Source: Rhodovulum sp. ES.010
GTDB lineage: Bacteria > Pseudomonadota > Alphaproteobacteria > Rhodobacterales > Rhodobacteraceae
Length of the DNA stretch: 64,000 nt
Reading direction: 5' to 3'
Assembly (NCBI RefSeq): GCF_900142935.1
Contig: NZ_FSRS01000001.1
Coordinates: forward strand, 3,016,501 to 3,080,500
In this document: one piece after another, positions 26,826 to 37,018 of the stretch
Numbering within the stretch: position 1 is the stretch's first letter
Layout: each line of letters starts with the position of its first letter
The notes under the pieces: model-generated
What the model was told of the DNA's origin: nothing
The model's input: the letters and a program-made list of their open reading frames with translations, nothing else
Database searches by the model: none
Position numbers and translations under genes: made by a program

Positions 26826-27566
26826 ATGGACCATCTGCGGCTGGGCGTGAACATCGACCACGTGGCGACCGTGCGGAACGCGCGCGGCACCGACTATCCC
26901 GACCCGATCCGGGCGGCGATACTCGCCGAGGAGGCCGGGGCCGACGGCATCACCGCGCATCTGCGCGAGGATCGGCGCCACATCTCGGACGCCGATATCG
27001 ACGGGCTGATGGCGGCGTTGACGTTGCCGCTCAACCTCGAGATGGCCGCCACCGAAGAGATGCAGGCAATCGCGCTGCGCCACCGGCCCCATGCGGTCTG
27101 CATCGTGCCCGAGAAGCGCGAGGAGCGCACCACCGAGGGCGGGCTCGAGGTGGCGCAGGACGAGAACCGGCTGGCGCATTTCATCGCCCCGCTGAGGGAC
27201 GCGGGCTGTCGGGTGTCGATCTTCATCGCCGCCGATCCCGCGCAGATCGAGGCCGCCGCCCGGATTGGCGCAGCGGTGGTGGAATTGCATACCGGCGCCT
27301 TTTGCGACCTTCACGCCGAGGGGCGGATCGAGGCGCGGGATGCCGAGCTGGACCGGCTGCGGAAGATGGCGACCTACGCCCACGACCTGGGGCTGGAGGT
27401 CCATGCCGGCCACGGGCTGGCCTATGATACGGTCGCGCCGGTGGCCGCTTTCACCGAGCTGCGCGAGCTCAATATCGGGCATTTCCTGATCGGCGAGGCG
27501 CTTTTTCTCGGCCTAGGCCCGGCTATCGCGGAAATGCGGCGGCGGATGGACGAGGCGCGCGTATGA
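26826..27566 (+). CDS. pdxJ: pyridoxine 5-prime-phosphate synthase
   Basis: 246 residues, TIM-barrel enzyme that condenses 3-amino-2-oxopropyl phosphate with deoxyxylulose phosphate to make pyridoxine phosphate. It starts [18 protein letters not shown] (His, Arg of the active site), then [16 protein letters not shown], the catalytic-region glutamate in [17 protein letters not shown] and the phosphate-binding GHGLAYD and [13 protein letters not shown]. Vitamin B6 made here serves PLP enzymes such as the C-S lyase. Confidence 0.97.
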   Translation: MDHLRLGVNIDHVATVRNARGTDYPDPIRAAILAEEAGADGITAHLREDRRHISDADIDGLMAALTLPLNLEMAATEEMQAIALRHRPHAVCIVPEKREERTTEGGLEVAQDENRLAHFIAPLRDAGCRVSIFIAADPAQIEAAARIGAAVVELHTGAFCDLHAEGRIEARDAELDRLRKMATYAHDLGLEVHAGHGLAYDTVAPVAAFTELRELNIGHFLIGEALFLGLGPAIAEMRRRMDEARV

Positions 27567-27654
27567 GCAGGGGCGGGACCAGGAGTTCTTCAGAACACCT
27601 TGGCAGAAATCTGCGGACGGTGTTGTGGCGGTGCCCGGCAATGGGGGCGCGCCC

Positions 27655-28077
27655 GTGATCCTCGGCATCGGCACCGATCTGGCCAATATCGAGCGTGTGC
27701 AGCGCACGCTCGACCTGTTCGGCGACCGGTTCCGCACGCGCGTCTTCACCGAGGTCGAACAGCGCAAGGCCGAGCGGCGCGCCGATGTAGCGGGCACCTA
27801 TGCCAAGCGCTGGGCCGCCAAGGAGGCCTGCTCCAAGGCGCTGGGTACCGGGCTGCGCATGGGCATCGCCTGGAAGGACATGAGCGTTGCCAACCTGGGG
27901 ACCGGACAGCCGGTGATGCGGCTGTCCGGCTGGGCCGCCGAGCGTCTGGCCGAGATGACGCCGGCAGGCCACGAGGCCATCGTCCACGTGTCCCTTACTG
28001 ACGACCACCCGTGGGCGCAGGCCTTCGTGGTGATCGAGGCGGTGCCCTCCGGCGCCGATGACCCGACGGCGCCTTGA
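27655..28077 (+). CDS. acpS: holo-[acyl-carrier-protein] synthase
   Basis: 140 residues from GTG 27655, chosen because it gives the usual [15 protein letters not shown] start; GTG 27625 would add ten residues. It transfers 4-prime-phosphopantetheine from CoA to acyl carrier protein. The two magnesium-binding sites are present: Asp8 in GIGTDL and the glutamate of [14 protein letters not shown]. Cytoplasmic trimeric enzyme. pdxJ-acpS-lepB-rnc-era is a conserved alphaproteobacterial order. Confidence 0.95.
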   Translation: MILGIGTDLANIERVQRTLDLFGDRFRTRVFTEVEQRKAERRADVAGTYAKRWAAKEACSKALGTGLRMGIAWKDMSVANLGTGQPVMRLSGWAAERLAEMTPAGHEAIVHVSLTDDHPWAQAFVVIEAVPSGADDPTAP

Positions 28078-28134
28078 CAGCCCATGCCTGCGACCGCAAG
28101 AAGCGACGATCGAACAGAAGGCAGGACCGGGCAT

Positions 28135-28926
28135 ATGGCGAAGACGGGCGAGAAGCAGCAGGGCGGTCTGTGGGAGACCGTCAAGACGATCTTCTGGGCG
28201 CTCCTGATCGCCGGGATCTTCCGCACGGTCTTCTTTCAGCCGTTCTGGATCCCGTCGGGCTCCATGAAGGACACGCTGCTGATCGGCGATTTTCTCTTCG
28301 TCAACAAGATGGCCTATGGCTATTCGCGCTATTCCTGCCCGTTCGGCCTGTGTCCCATCGAGGGCCGGATATTCGCGTCGGAGCCCGAACGCGGCGACGT
28401 GGTGGTGTTCCGCCACCCTGTGAACGGGTCGGACTTCATCAAGCGTCTCGTGGGGTTGCCCGGCGACACGGTCCAGATGAAAGAGGGCGTGCTGCACCTC
28501 AACGGGGCCCCGGTCGAGATGGAGCCCGCCGGTGATTTCGTCGAGACCTATCGTCGGCAGGGGCCAATGGGATACTATCCGCAGTGCGAGAATGCCCCGG
28601 TGGGCGAGGGCGGCACCTGCGCCAAGTCGCGCGCGGTCGAGACGTTTCCGAACGGCAAAAGTCACAATGTCCTGAATATCCGCGACGGCTTCTTCTCGGA
28701 CAACACGCCGGTCTTTACCGTCCCCGACGGGCACTATTTCTTCATGGGCGACAACCGCGACAACAGCCAGGACAGCCGCTATGCCCGCGCCAACGGGGGT
28801 GTCGGATTCGTGCCGGCCGAGAACCTGATCGGACGGGCCGATCGGATCATGTTCTCCTCGGCCGGGCGGTCGCTGTTCTTCGTGTGGACCTGGCGGGGCG
28901 ATCGTTTCTTCAAGGCCGTCGATTAG
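28135..28926 (+). CDS. lepB: signal peptidase I
   Basis: 263 residues. Inner-membrane serine protease that removes signal peptides. One membrane segment at about 15-33, then the catalytic Ser43 (PSGSMKDTL) and the general base Lys103 ([14 protein letters not shown]). Box E is also clear ([14 protein letters not shown]). It is the processing enzyme for secreted proteins such as the transglycosylase at 7126. Six or so bases upstream GGACCGGG is a modest ribosome-binding site. Confidence 0.97.
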   Translation: MAKTGEKQQGGLWETVKTIFWALLIAGIFRTVFFQPFWIPSGSMKDTLLIGDFLFVNKMAYGYSRYSCPFGLCPIEGRIFASEPERGDVVVFRHPVNGSDFIKRLVGLPGDTVQMKEGVLHLNGAPVEMEPAGDFVETYRRQGPMGYYPQCENAPVGEGGTCAKSRAVETFPNGKSHNVLNIRDGFFSDNTPVFTVPDGHYFFMGDNRDNSQDSRYARANGGVGFVPAENLIGRADRIMFSSAGRSLFFVWTWRGDRFFKAVD

Positions 28927-28933
28927 GGCGGCC

Positions 28934-29623
28934 GTGAAGCTCTCTGCCGATCTCAGCGCGTTTACCAAGCGCCTCGGACACCGGTTCAAGCGTCCCGACC
29001 TTCTGGTGCGGGCGCTCACCCATTCCTCGCTGTCCAGCCCCACGCGGCCCGACAACCAGCGGCTGGAATTCCTTGGCGACCGGGTGCTGGGGCTTGTCAT
29101 GGCCGAGGCGCTGCTCGAAGCCGATGGCGGTGCCACCGAGGGCCAGCTCGCGCCGCGGTTCAACGCGCTTGTCCGGCGCGAAACCTGCGCCGAGGTTGCC
29201 CGCGAGATCGGGCTTGGCGAGGTGCTGAAGCTCGGCCGTTCCGAGATGATGTCGGGCGGCCGGCGCAAGGAGGCGCTTCTCGCCGATGCGATGGAGGCGG
29301 TGATCGCGGCGGTCTATCGCGATGCGGGGTTCGATGCGGCGAAGGCCCTGGTCCTGCGGCTTTGGGGCGCCCGGATCGGCGCAGTCGAAAGCGACGCACG
29401 CGACGCGAAGACCGCGCTGCAGGAATGGGCACAGGCGCGCGGGCTGCCCCCGCCGGTCTATGCCGAGATCGCCCGTGAGGGGCCGGACCACGCGCCGCAG
29501 TTCACTATTGCGGCGCGCCTGTCTACTGGCGAAGAGGCCTGCGCCACCGCGGGGGCCAAGCGCCAGGCGGAGCAGACCGCGGCGCGCGCGCTGCTCGAGC
29601 GGATGGAGGCGAAGGATGGCTGA
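28934..29623 (+). CDS. rnc: ribonuclease III
   Basis: 229 residues from a GTG start seven bases after lepB. Double-strand-specific endonuclease for rRNA and mRNA processing. Signature [11 protein letters not shown] with Glu45 and Asp49; second metal site in [14 protein letters not shown]-terminal dsRNA-binding domain from about residue 155 ([14 protein letters not shown] ... [15 protein letters not shown]). Its last bases overlap era. It may cleave the hairpin found between rplL and rpoB in this window. Confidence 0.97.
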   Translation: MKLSADLSAFTKRLGHRFKRPDLLVRALTHSSLSSPTRPDNQRLEFLGDRVLGLVMAEALLEADGGATEGQLAPRFNALVRRETCAEVAREIGLGEVLKLGRSEMMSGGRRKEALLADAMEAVIAAVYRDAGFDAAKALVLRLWGARIGAVESDARDAKTALQEWAQARGLPPPVYAEIAREGPDHAPQFTIAARLSTGEEACATAGAKRQAEQTAARALLERMEAKDG

Positions 29624-30527
29624 GACCCGTGCGGGATTCGTGGCTCTCATCGGAGAGCCGAATGCCGGCAAGTCGACGCTGCTCAACCGGATGGTCGGGG
29701 CCAAGGTCTCGATAGTCACCCACAAGGTGCAGACTACGCGCACCCGCATTCGCGGCGTGGCGATCGAAGGCGATGCGCAGATCGTGTTCGTCGACACGCC
29801 GGGTCTGTTCCGGCCACGCCGCCGGCTGGACCGGGCGATGGTGGCCGCGGCTTGGGGCGGGGCGGCGGATGCCGATATCGTGGTGCTTCTGGTCGAGGCG
29901 CATCGCGGGCGAACGGGCGGCGTGAACGCGATCCTGGAGGCGCTCCGCGAGCGGGTGCCCGAGGGCCAGACCGTGGCGCTGGCGATCAACAAGATCGACC
30001 GGGTCAAGGCCGAGGTGCTACTGGCGCTGTCGGCGGAGCTGAACGAGGCCTATCCCTTTGCCCGGAGCTTCATGATCTCGGCCGAAAAGGGCTACGGGGT
30101 GGACGATCTGCGCGCGTGGCTCGCGGAAAGCCTGCCCGAGGGCCCGTGGCTTTATCCGGAGGATCAGATCGCCGATCTGCCGATGCGGACGATCGCCGCC
30201 GAGATCACGCGCGAGAAGCTGACGCTGAGGCTGCACCAGGAATTGCCCTACCAGTTGACTGTCGAGACGGAGAACTGGGAGGATCGCAAGGACGGCTCCA
30301 CCCGGATCGACCAGCTGATCTACGTGGCGCGCGACGGGCACAAGGGCATCGTGCTGGGCCAAAAGGGCGAGACGATCAAGGCGGTCAGCCAGGCGGCACG
30401 GGCCGAGATCGCCGAGTTTCTCGGCCGCACAGTCCACCTGTTCCTGCAGGTCAAGGTCCGCCCGGGCTGGCTGGAAGAGGCGGAGCGCTATTCCGAGATG
30501 GGCCTCGATTTCCGGGAGGGGGATTGA
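29616..30527 (+). CDS. era: GTPase Era
   Basis: 303 residues. Essential GTPase that binds 16S rRNA and helps 30S assembly. G1 GEPNAGKS (13-20), G3 DTPG in FVDTPGLF, G4 NKID in AINKIDRV. The C-terminal KH domain is present with [17 protein letters not shown] and ends [14 protein letters not shown]. It overlaps rnc by eight bases. The last 40 bases overlap a small gene on the opposite strand. Confidence 0.97.
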   Translation: MAETRAGFVALIGEPNAGKSTLLNRMVGAKVSIVTHKVQTTRTRIRGVAIEGDAQIVFVDTPGLFRPRRRLDRAMVAAAWGGAADADIVVLLVEAHRGRTGGVNAILEALRERVPEGQTVALAINKIDRVKAEVLLALSAELNEAYPFARSFMISAEKGYGVDDLRAWLAESLPEGPWLYPEDQIADLPMRTIAAEITREKLTLRLHQELPYQLTVETENWEDRKDGSTRIDQLIYVARDGHKGIVLGQKGETIKAVSQAARAEIAEFLGRTVHLFLQVKVRPGWLEEAERYSEMGLDFREGD

Positions 30528-30733
30528 GCGTCATCCGGTTGGCCCGGGAACCTGTGGAAGAAATGACGCACGATGATCCAGTAGATGGCTCCACAGGCGA
30601 AGATGTTGGCGAAGAGCATCAGCAGAATCGCGGTCGGTGCCCGCCATAGGCCGGTGACGACGACGATGTTGATCAGGATGGCAATCGCGAAGATCGCCTT
30701 AGCAGGTCCGGGGGTCGGCAAACGATCGGGCAT
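30488..30733 (-). CDS. small two-pass membrane protein, unknown
   Basis: 81 residues. Two hydrophobic segments (about 12-31 and 33-56) joined by a short turn, with a polar tail rich in Ser, Arg and Pro. No family recognised. It lies convergent to era with a 40-base overlap at the 3-prime ends and is divergent from the DUF1491 gene (66 bases between starts). The hydrophobic design argues that it is coding. Confidence 0.55.
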   Translation of the reverse strand: MPDRLPTPGPAKAIFAIAILINIVVVTGLWRAPTAILLMLFANIFACGAIYWIIVRHFFHRFPGQPDDAQSPSRKSRPISE

Positions 30734-30799
30734 CGGTCTTTCTTTCGTCTCGCGCAGCGATCATAGCGTGGCGGCGGGCCGAGACCAGAGGGCGTGGCA

Positions 30800-31126
30800 A
30801 TGCGTCTGACATCGGATTTCTGGATCAAGGCCTATCTCGCGCGGCTCAGGCTTGCCGGAATACCGGCCTTCGTCGTGACCCATGGCGACGACACGGCCGG
30901 GGCTGTGCTGGTCAAGCTGAACACGCTTGACGGGCAGGCGCGCGCCTTCCAGAGATCTTTCGACCTGTCGACCGGGGACCGGGTCTGGGTGGTGCTCGCA
31001 GAGGGGCACGAGGCCGAGGTGGACGCCGCGATCGCGCGGCAGCGCGGCTTCGATCCCGATCTCTGGGTGATCGAGGTCGAGGATCGGGCGGGCCGGCACC
31101 TGCTGGACGAGGACGGGTTGACCTGA
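30800..31126 (+). CDS. DUF1491 family protein
   Basis: 108 residues. MRLTSDFWIKAYLARLR and GDDTAGAVLVKLNTLDG, then FDPDLWVIEVEDRAGRHLL near the end, are the conserved features of DUF1491, an alphaproteobacterial family usually next to recO or era. Function unknown. ATG 30800 chosen; GTG 30794 is two codons upstream. Confidence 0.85.
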   Translation: MRLTSDFWIKAYLARLRLAGIPAFVVTHGDDTAGAVLVKLNTLDGQARAFQRSFDLSTGDRVWVVLAEGHEAEVDAAIARQRGFDPDLWVIEVEDRAGRHLLDEDGLT

Positions 31127-31177
31127 CGCGGGCGCCGGCGTGGAGTGGGCCGACCGGGAAGACAGCCGGGGTGGCGG

Positions 31178-31906
31178 ATGATCGAATGGCGGGACGAGGG
31201 CGCGGTTCTGGCGGTGCGCCGGCATGGCGAGAGTTCCGCCATTGTCGAGCTTTTCACCGCCGAGCACGGCCGGCACCTGGGCGTGGTGCGCGGCGGGGCA
31301 GGCCGCCGCATGGGCCCGGTCCTGCAGCCCGGCACGCAGTTGGCGGTGACCTGGAAGGCACGGATCGAGGACCACATCGGCAGCTACACGGTGGAGCCTG
31401 TACGCTCGCGCAGCGCCCACGTTCTGGGCGACGCCCGCGCGCTGGCCGGGCTCAATGCCGTAACCGCGCTTCTGTCCTTCGCCCTGCCCGAACGGGCACC
31501 GCACCCGGGGCTCTACGGACGGTCGGTGACGCTTCTCGACCTGCTCGGCCATGCCGACGCCTGGCCGCTGGCCTACCTGCGCTGGGAGATGGCACTGCTG
31601 GAAGAGATGGGGTTCGGGCTCGACCTGTCGCGCTGCGCGGTCACGGGCGAGCGGGACGATCTCGTTTACGTCTCACCGCGCACTGGGCGGGCGGTCAGTG
31701 CGGCTGGCGCGGGCGACTGGGCGGACCGCCTGTTGCCGCTGCCGCCCTGTCTGCTGGGCCAAGGGCCGGTGCGCGCCGAGGAAATCGCCGAGGGGCTGCG
31801 GACGACGGGGCACTTCCTGGAAAAATGGCTGGCCCCGGCACTGGGAGAGAAACCGCTGCCGGGCACCCGGGCGCGGTTGGCGGAGCTTTTGGGGCGGATG
31901 GACTGA
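31178..31906 (+). CDS. recO: DNA repair protein RecO
   Basis: 242 residues. Loads RecA on single-stranded DNA in the RecFOR pathway and anneals strands. N-terminal OB fold ([20 protein letters not shown]...[14 protein letters not shown]), then a helical domain with [25 protein letters not shown]. The four zinc cysteines seen in some RecO proteins are not all present, as is common in alphaproteobacteria. ATG 31178 follows a weak GGGGTGGCGG. Confidence 0.93.
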   Translation: MIEWRDEGAVLAVRRHGESSAIVELFTAEHGRHLGVVRGGAGRRMGPVLQPGTQLAVTWKARIEDHIGSYTVEPVRSRSAHVLGDARALAGLNAVTALLSFALPERAPHPGLYGRSVTLLDLLGHADAWPLAYLRWEMALLEEMGFGLDLSRCAVTGERDDLVYVSPRTGRAVSAAGAGDWADRLLPLPPCLLGQGPVRAEEIAEGLRTTGHFLEKWLAPALGEKPLPGTRARLAELLGRMD

Positions 31907-31921
31907 GGCCCCGAACGAAAA

Positions 31922-31945
31922 CGCCCCGGCCATGGGGCCGGGGCG
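31922..31945. terminator. stem-loop between convergent recO and mcd
   Basis: CGCCCCGGCC (31922-31931) pairs perfectly with GGCCGGGGCG (31936-31945) around ATGG. On the minus strand it is followed by a short T-run (complement of GAAAA), so it should stop mcd transcripts and may also stop recO. Confidence 0.7.
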
Positions 31946-31967
31946 GGTGGTCGGTTCTGATGCGTTC

Positions 31968-33650
31968 TCAGCCCAACAGGCGCCGCGCGATGACCTGTGC
32001 CTGAATTTCGGCCGCACCCTCGAAGATGTTGAGGATGCGCGCATCGCACAGGATGCGCGAGATCGCGTATTCCAGCGCGAAGCCGTTGCCACCGTGCACC
32101 TGCAGGCCGTTGTCGGCCGCCGCCCAGGCGATGCGCGCGCCCAGGAGTTTCGCCATCCCCGCCTCGAGGTCGCATCGCCGGTCGTGGTCCTTTTCCCAGG
32201 CCGCGAAATAGGTCAGCTGGCGGGCGACCATGATTTCCACCGCCATCATCGCCAGCTTGTCCGCGACGCGGGGGAAGGCGATCAACGGCTTGCCGAACTG
32301 CTTGCGGTCCTGGGCGTATTGCATGCCCACGTCCAGCGCCGATTGCGCCACGCCGATGGCGCGCGCCGCAGTCTGGATGCGCGCGCTCTCGAAGGTCTGC
32401 ATCAGCTGCTTGAAGCCCTGGCCCTCGACCCCGCCGAGCAGGTTCTCGCCCCTGACCTTGAACTTGTCGAAGCCGAGCTCGTATTCCTTCATGCCGCGAT
32501 AGCCCAGCACCTCGATCTCGCCGCCGGTCATGCCCTCGGTCGGGAAGGGGTTTTCGTCGGTGCCCGGCGTCTTTTCCGCCAGGAACATCGACAGGCCCTT
32601 GTAGTCGGTCGTTTCGGGATCGGTGCGGGCGAGCAGCGTCATCACATGGGTGCGCGCGGCGTGGGTGATCCAGGTCTTGTTGCCCGTCACTTCGTAATCG
32701 TCGCCCACCTTGACCGCGCGGGTCCGGAGCGCGCCGAGGTCGGAGCCGGTGTTCGGCTCGGTGAAGACGGCGGTCGGCAGTATCTCGGCGCTCGCGATCT
32801 TGGGTAGCCATTCCTGCTTTTGCGACTCGGTGCCGCCGCAGAGGATCAGTTCCGCGGCGATCTCGGACCGCGTGCCCAGCGAGCCCACGCCGATGTAGCC
32901 GCGCGACAGCTCCTCGGACACGACGCACATCGACGCCTTGGACAGCCCGAACCCGCCATATTCCTCGGGGATGGTCAGCCCGAATACGCCGAGTTCGGCC
33001 ATCTCCTCGATGACCTCCATCGGGATCAGTTCGTCCTTGAGGTGCCATTCATGGGCGTTGGGTTCCACGCGGTCCACGGCGAAACGGCGGAACTGCTCGC
33101 GGACCATCTCCAGCTCGTCTTCGAGCCCGGTGGCGCCCACGGTTACGTTGGCGGATTGCTCCTGCATCAGCGCGACGAGGCGCGCGCGGGCCGTCGGCGT
33201 GTTGCCGGACTGTGTCAGCGTCATGACCTCGGACGTCATCAGCGCACGCTGATCCTCCTGGCTCAGGCCGATATCCTGCAGCCGCACGATCTCGGTCTGG
33301 CTCATCGGGATGCCGCCGTAGATCTGCCAGAGGTATTCCCCGAACGCGATCTGGTGGATCAGCTGCTCAACCTCGCCGAACTTGCCGCCTTCGCTCAGCC
33401 GCTCCGCCCAAGCCTGCATCTGGTGCAGCGCCTGCGCGTAGGTCGCAAGCCAGGCCAGCCCGTGCGCGGCCGTCTGGTGCGCCTCGACAAGGCGGCCCGA
33501 CACGCGGTCGCCCTCTGTCACCTTCGCGCGAAGCGATTGCCGCGCGGCCTCCAGCACACTGTCGACCGGGCCGAGCGCCGCCTTCGTCAGCGTCATCAGG
33601 TTAGGGAGGAGGGCGGTTTCGGCGGGCATGTCCTGGCCGTCATGGGGCAT
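31968..33650 (-). CDS. mcd: (2S)-methylsuccinyl-CoA dehydrogenase
   Basis: 560 residues, an acyl-CoA dehydrogenase with an extra N-terminal region of about 160 residues (MPHDGQDMPAETALLPNLMT...), the layout special to methylsuccinyl-CoA dehydrogenase of the ethylmalonyl-CoA pathway. FAD-containing; makes mesaconyl-CoA and passes electrons to ETF. The catalytic domain shows TIPEEYGGFGL, FTEPNTGSDLG, GNKTWITHA, AQDRKQFGKPL and the C-terminal catalytic-glutamate segment NIFEGAAEIQ. ATG 33650 follows GGAGA; longer ATG/GTG starts upstream would read through the promoter region. Etf subunits are encoded at 44740-46429. Confidence 0.9.
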   Translation of the reverse strand: MPHDGQDMPAETALLPNLMTLTKAALGPVDSVLEAARQSLRAKVTEGDRVSGRLVEAHQTAAHGLAWLATYAQALHQMQAWAERLSEGGKFGEVEQLIHQIAFGEYLWQIYGGIPMSQTEIVRLQDIGLSQEDQRALMTSEVMTLTQSGNTPTARARLVALMQEQSANVTVGATGLEDELEMVREQFRRFAVDRVEPNAHEWHLKDELIPMEVIEEMAELGVFGLTIPEEYGGFGLSKASMCVVSEELSRGYIGVGSLGTRSEIAAELILCGGTESQKQEWLPKIASAEILPTAVFTEPNTGSDLGALRTRAVKVGDDYEVTGNKTWITHAARTHVMTLLARTDPETTDYKGLSMFLAEKTPGTDENPFPTEGMTGGEIEVLGYRGMKEYELGFDKFKVRGENLLGGVEGQGFKQLMQTFESARIQTAARAIGVAQSALDVGMQYAQDRKQFGKPLIAFPRVADKLAMMAVEIMVARQLTYFAAWEKDHDRRCDLEAGMAKLLGARIAWAAADNGLQVHGGNGFALEYAISRILCDARILNIFEGAAEIQAQVIARRLLG

Positions 33651-33730
33651 GAATCGTCTCCTTCTCTCGGGCTTCGGCTGACATAGGCCCTTCGCAGGTG
33701 CAGCGCAACAAAAATTCAATTTCCACAGGC

Positions 33731-33743
33731 TTTGCGAAGCAAA
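33731..33743 (-). promoter_or_regulatory. inverted repeat TTTGC-N3-GCAAA upstream of mcd
   Basis: TTTGCGAAGCAAA, 81 bases upstream of the mcd start. TTTGC/GCAAA arms are the building block of sites bound by short-chain fatty acyl-CoA regulators (RamB, PccR). A fit to that family is inference. Confidence 0.35.
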
Positions 33744-33819
33744 ATGTCCAAGGCATTTTGGCGCTGCGGCGCCTGACAGCCTGCGATATAGGGCAGGGGC
33801 CGGACCAGTCAGGGGGCCC

Positions 33820-34581
33820 ATGCTCTTCGGGATCGATCCACCTCTTTTCGCCGCGGCGGCCTCGGTCGCGCTGTTTGGCGGGTTCGTGAAGGGCGCGGTG
33901 GGTTTTGCGCTGCCGATGATCCTGATCTCGGGGTTATCGAGCTTTCTGCCGGCCGAGGTTGCGCTGGCCGGCCTGATCCTCGCGACGCTCTTGACGAATG
34001 TCGCCCAGGCCTTCCGGCAGGGGGCGGCAGCGGCTTGGGGGTCCGTGTGCCGCTACTGGCGTTTGATCGGGTGCGTTGTGCTGGCGATCGGGCTGAGCGC
34101 GCCGCTGGTCACTATCCTGCCGGACCGGGCGATGTATCTGCTGCTTGGCATTCCGATCGCGGGGTTCACCTTCTCGCAGTTGCTCGGCCGGCAACTGATC
34201 TTGCCTGCCCGGCACCGGGCGCGGGCCGAGGTGGCGACGGGGCTTGTGGGCGGCTTTTTCGGCGGTATTTCCGGGGTCTGGGGGCCGCCGGTGATTGCCT
34301 ATCTGCTCAGCTTCAACACCGATAAGGTCGAGATGGTACGCGTGCAGGGGGTGGTGTTCCTGCTGGGTGCGGTGATGCTGGTGGCTGCCCATCTGGGATC
34401 GGGTGTGCTGAACGCGCAGACGCTGCCATTCTCCGCGGCGCTCGTGGTGCCGGCGGCGCTGGGCATGTGGCTGGGCTTCCGCGTGCAAGATCGGCTGGAG
34501 CCCAACCGGTTTCGCAAGGCGACCCTGGTGATCCTGACGATCGCGGCCGGGAACCTGATCCGCAAGGGTCTGTTCGGCTGA
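33820..34581 (+). CDS. TauE/SafE family permease
   Basis: 253 residues, about eight membrane segments in two halves. The first half has the GGFVKGAVGFALPMI motif and the second GLVGGFFGGISGVWGPPVIAYLL, the two repeats of the TauE/SafE (sulfite exporter) family, which moves sulfite, sulfoacetate or similar anions. The substrate here is not known. Its stop is directly next to the stop of the opposite-strand DUF429 gene. Confidence 0.92.
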   Translation: MLFGIDPPLFAAAASVALFGGFVKGAVGFALPMILISGLSSFLPAEVALAGLILATLLTNVAQAFRQGAAAAWGSVCRYWRLIGCVVLAIGLSAPLVTILPDRAMYLLLGIPIAGFTFSQLLGRQLILPARHRARAEVATGLVGGFFGGISGVWGPPVIAYLLSFNTDKVEMVRVQGVVFLLGAVMLVAAHLGSGVLNAQTLPFSAALVVPAALGMWLGFRVQDRLEPNRFRKATLVILTIAAGNLIRKGLFG

Positions 34582-35340
34582 TCAGTAGTGAATCGCCATG
34601 CGATGCCCGCGGCTGTCGCGCTGCGGCGGATCGGGGAGCGTTGCGTGCGTGCCCTGGGCGATGCGGTCGGCGGACCAGAGCGCGATGCAGGCGTCGTAGA
34701 GATCGTCGGACGCCCAGCGGCCTGTACGTCTGCCGAGCCCGTGTCGAAGTCGTTCGAGGTCGAAGCCGATACGTTCGAGCAGAGACCTGCGTTGCTCGGG
34801 CCCAGGAGATGGCTTGCGCCTCGTGGATTTCTTGGGCGCTAACGTCTGACCTGCACAGGCAGCAAAGGAGACCTCGGGATGGACCTCATACAGCGGAACG
34901 TCGGTCTTCTCGCTGAGAAGATTATCCAACTCGACGATCTTGGTACAGATTGCCCATGCGACAGGTGAAAGCCGCTTTCCCTTTGGAAGCGTCTCGCAAA
35001 GATCCCAGTAACCTCGCTTGCTGGGGTCCGAATTGAAGAACGAAAGATGTTCCCTCGTTGGCGACAAGAACACTCGGGTTTCGGGAAACCCCTTTCGCAC
35101 GAGTGGGTCTATTGCACGTTCCTTAAGGAAGTCTTTCGCTGCCTTGTCCGCTAGCCGCTGCTCACCTGCCGCGTCTGCCAGACCGATCGGGATGTCGATT
35201 GCTACATATGAACCGACCGCGAGCAAATCCTTGGCGCTTTCGACAATGCACGCCCTTGCCTTTTCTGGTCGATCCGGTGGCATCGTGACCGCGAGCCACC
35301 CAGCGCGGCAACCATCCGCCCCACAAGGATCATGAGTCAT
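34582..35340 (-). CDS. DUF429 family protein, compositionally atypical
   Basis: 252 residues. GADGCRAGWLAV near the start, VAIDIPIGL (acidic active-site-like motif of the RNase H-like superfamily), YEVHPEVSFAACAG and the ASDDLYDACIALWSA ending identify DUF429. Such proteins are predicted nucleases of unknown function. GC content in 34861-35160 is about 53-57% by hand count, well below neighbouring genes, suggesting later acquisition. There is no mobile element beside it. Confidence 0.85.
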   Translation of the reverse strand: MTHDPCGADGCRAGWLAVTMPPDRPEKARACIVESAKDLLAVGSYVAIDIPIGLADAAGEQRLADKAAKDFLKERAIDPLVRKGFPETRVFLSPTREHLSFFNSDPSKRGYWDLCETLPKGKRLSPVAWAICTKIVELDNLLSEKTDVPLYEVHPEVSFAACAGQTLAPKKSTRRKPSPGPEQRRSLLERIGFDLERLRHGLGRRTGRWASDDLYDACIALWSADRIAQGTHATLPDPPQRDSRGHRMAIHY

Positions 35341-35365
35341 GGCACATCAAACGCCAGAGCACACC

Positions 35366-35385
35366 GCCCGGGCCAATGGCCGGGC
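35366..35385 (-). terminator. stem-loop downstream of pckA
   Basis: GCCCGG (35366-35371) pairs with CCGGGC (35380-35385), extended inward by GCC/GGC and outward by GCAC/GTGC. It lies 35 bases past the pckA stop codon. The T-run is weak. Confidence 0.5.
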
Positions 35386-35419
35386 AGTGCGTTGGGCTTC
35401 AAGGTGATCCTCGTAACGC

Positions 35420-37018
35420 TCACCCGATCGCCGCGCTCTTCACGTCGTCGTCGATGAAGGGCAGGTACTGGGCGAAGTTCTCGGAGAACATGTGCACCAG
35501 TTTCGCCGCCTGCGCGTCATAGGCGTTGGCGTCGGCCCAGGTGCGGCGCGGGTCGAGCAGCACCTCGGGCACATCTGGCACGCTGAGCGGCACCTCGAAG
35601 CCGAAATTCGGGTCCTTGCGGAACTCGGCATCGTTGAGCGAGCCGTCGAGCGCCGCGGCCAGCAGCGCGCGCGTCGCCTTGATCGGCATCCGCTCGCCGG
35701 TCCCGTAGGCGCCGCCGGTCCAGCCGGTGTTCACCAGCCAGCAGGTCGCGCCGTGGGTGGCGATCCTGTCGCGCAGAAGCTGGCCGTAGACCTCGGGGCG
35801 CCGCGGCATGAAGGGTGCGCCGAAGCAGGTCGAGAAGGTGGGTTCGGGCTCGGTCACGCCCTTCTCGGTGCCGGCCACCTTGGAGGTGAAGCCCGACAGG
35901 AAGTGATACATCGCCTGTGCCGGTGTCAGTCGGGCGATCGGGGGCAGCACCCCGAAGGCGTCGCAGGTCAGCATGATGATGTTCTTGGGATGCCCGCCCA
36001 GCGCCGAGTCGGAGGCGTTGGAGATATACTCCAGCGGGTAGGCGCAACGCGTGTTCGCGGTCAGCGAGTCGTCCTCGAAGTCGAGCGCGAGGCTGTGCGG
36101 CTCGAACACCATGTTCTCGATTACCGTGCCGAACTTGGTGGTCGTGGCATAGATCTCGGGCTCGGCCTCGGCGCTGAGGTTGATGGTCTTGGCGTAGCAG
36201 CCGCCCTCGAAATTGAAGGTGCCCGTGTCGGACCAGCCATGCTCGTCGTCGCCGATAAGCGTGCGCGCCGGGTCGGCCGAGAGCGTGGTCTTGCCGGTGC
36301 CCGACAGACCGAAGAAGATCGCGGTATCGACCGGGTTGCCGGGCGCGTGGTTGGCCGAGCAGTGCATCGGCATGATGCCCTTTTCGGGCAGGATGTAGTT
36401 GAGCAGGGTGAAGACCGATTTCTTGATCTCGCCCGCGTATTCGGAGTCGCCGATCAGGATCAGTTTCTTGGCGAAGTTCATCGCCACCACGGTGCGGCTG
36501 CGGCAGCCGTGACGTTCGGGGTCGGCCTTGAAGCTGGGGCAGTTGATGACAGTGAACTGGGGCGCGAAGGAGTCGAGTTCGTCCAGCGCGGGTCGGCGCA
36601 GCAAGTGGCGCGAGAACAGACCGTGCCACGCCATCTCGGTGACCACGCGCACGTCCAGTCGGTTCCCGGGGTCGGCCCCGGCGTAAAGGTCCTCGACGAA
36701 CACCTCGTTGCCTTTCAGGTGCGCCAGCATGTCGGCATGCAGCCGGTCGAAGGCCTCGGGCGTCATCGGGCGGTTGTTGTCCCACCAGATGCTGTCCTCG
36801 ACATCCGGGGTGCGCGCCACGTGCTTGTCTTTGGGCGAGCGGCCGGTATGTTCGCCGGTGGTCACCAGGAAGGCGCCGCCCTGGCCGAGATGCCCCTCGC
36901 CGCGCTTCAGCGCCTCTTCGATCAGAGCCGGTTCCAGCAGGTTGTAATGGACCTTTCCGAGCCCGATTATGCCCTGATCTTCAAGACGTTGCGCGGGGTT
37001 GACCCGTCCGATTTCCAT
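35420..37018 (-). CDS. pckA: phosphoenolpyruvate carboxykinase (ATP)
   Basis: 532 residues. Decarboxylates and phosphorylates oxaloacetate to phosphoenolpyruvate, the first step of gluconeogenesis. ATP-binding Walker A loop [13 protein letters not shown] (about 235-247), metal-binding [15 protein letters not shown], and [13 protein letters not shown] for the substrate. It is divergent from chvI; two direct repeats lie in the 335-base gap and may be operators. The arrangement with chvIG and hprK is widespread in alphaproteobacteria, fitting a shared carbon-state regulation. Confidence 0.97.
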   Translation of the reverse strand: MEIGRVNPAQRLEDQGIIGLGKVHYNLLEPALIEEALKRGEGHLGQGGAFLVTTGEHTGRSPKDKHVARTPDVEDSIWWDNNRPMTPEAFDRLHADMLAHLKGNEVFVEDLYAGADPGNRLDVRVVTEMAWHGLFSRHLLRRPALDELDSFAPQFTVINCPSFKADPERHGCRSRTVVAMNFAKKLILIGDSEYAGEIKKSVFTLLNYILPEKGIMPMHCSANHAPGNPVDTAIFFGLSGTGKTTLSADPARTLIGDDEHGWSDTGTFNFEGGCYAKTINLSAEAEPEIYATTTKFGTVIENMVFEPHSLALDFEDDSLTANTRCAYPLEYISNASDSALGGHPKNIIMLTCDAFGVLPPIARLTPAQAMYHFLSGFTSKVAGTEKGVTEPEPTFSTCFGAPFMPRRPEVYGQLLRDRIATHGATCWLVNTGWTGGAYGTGERMPIKATRALLAAALDGSLNDAEFRKDPNFGFEVPLSVPDVPEVLLDPRRTWADANAYDAQAAKLVHMFSENFAQYLPFIDDDVKSAAIG

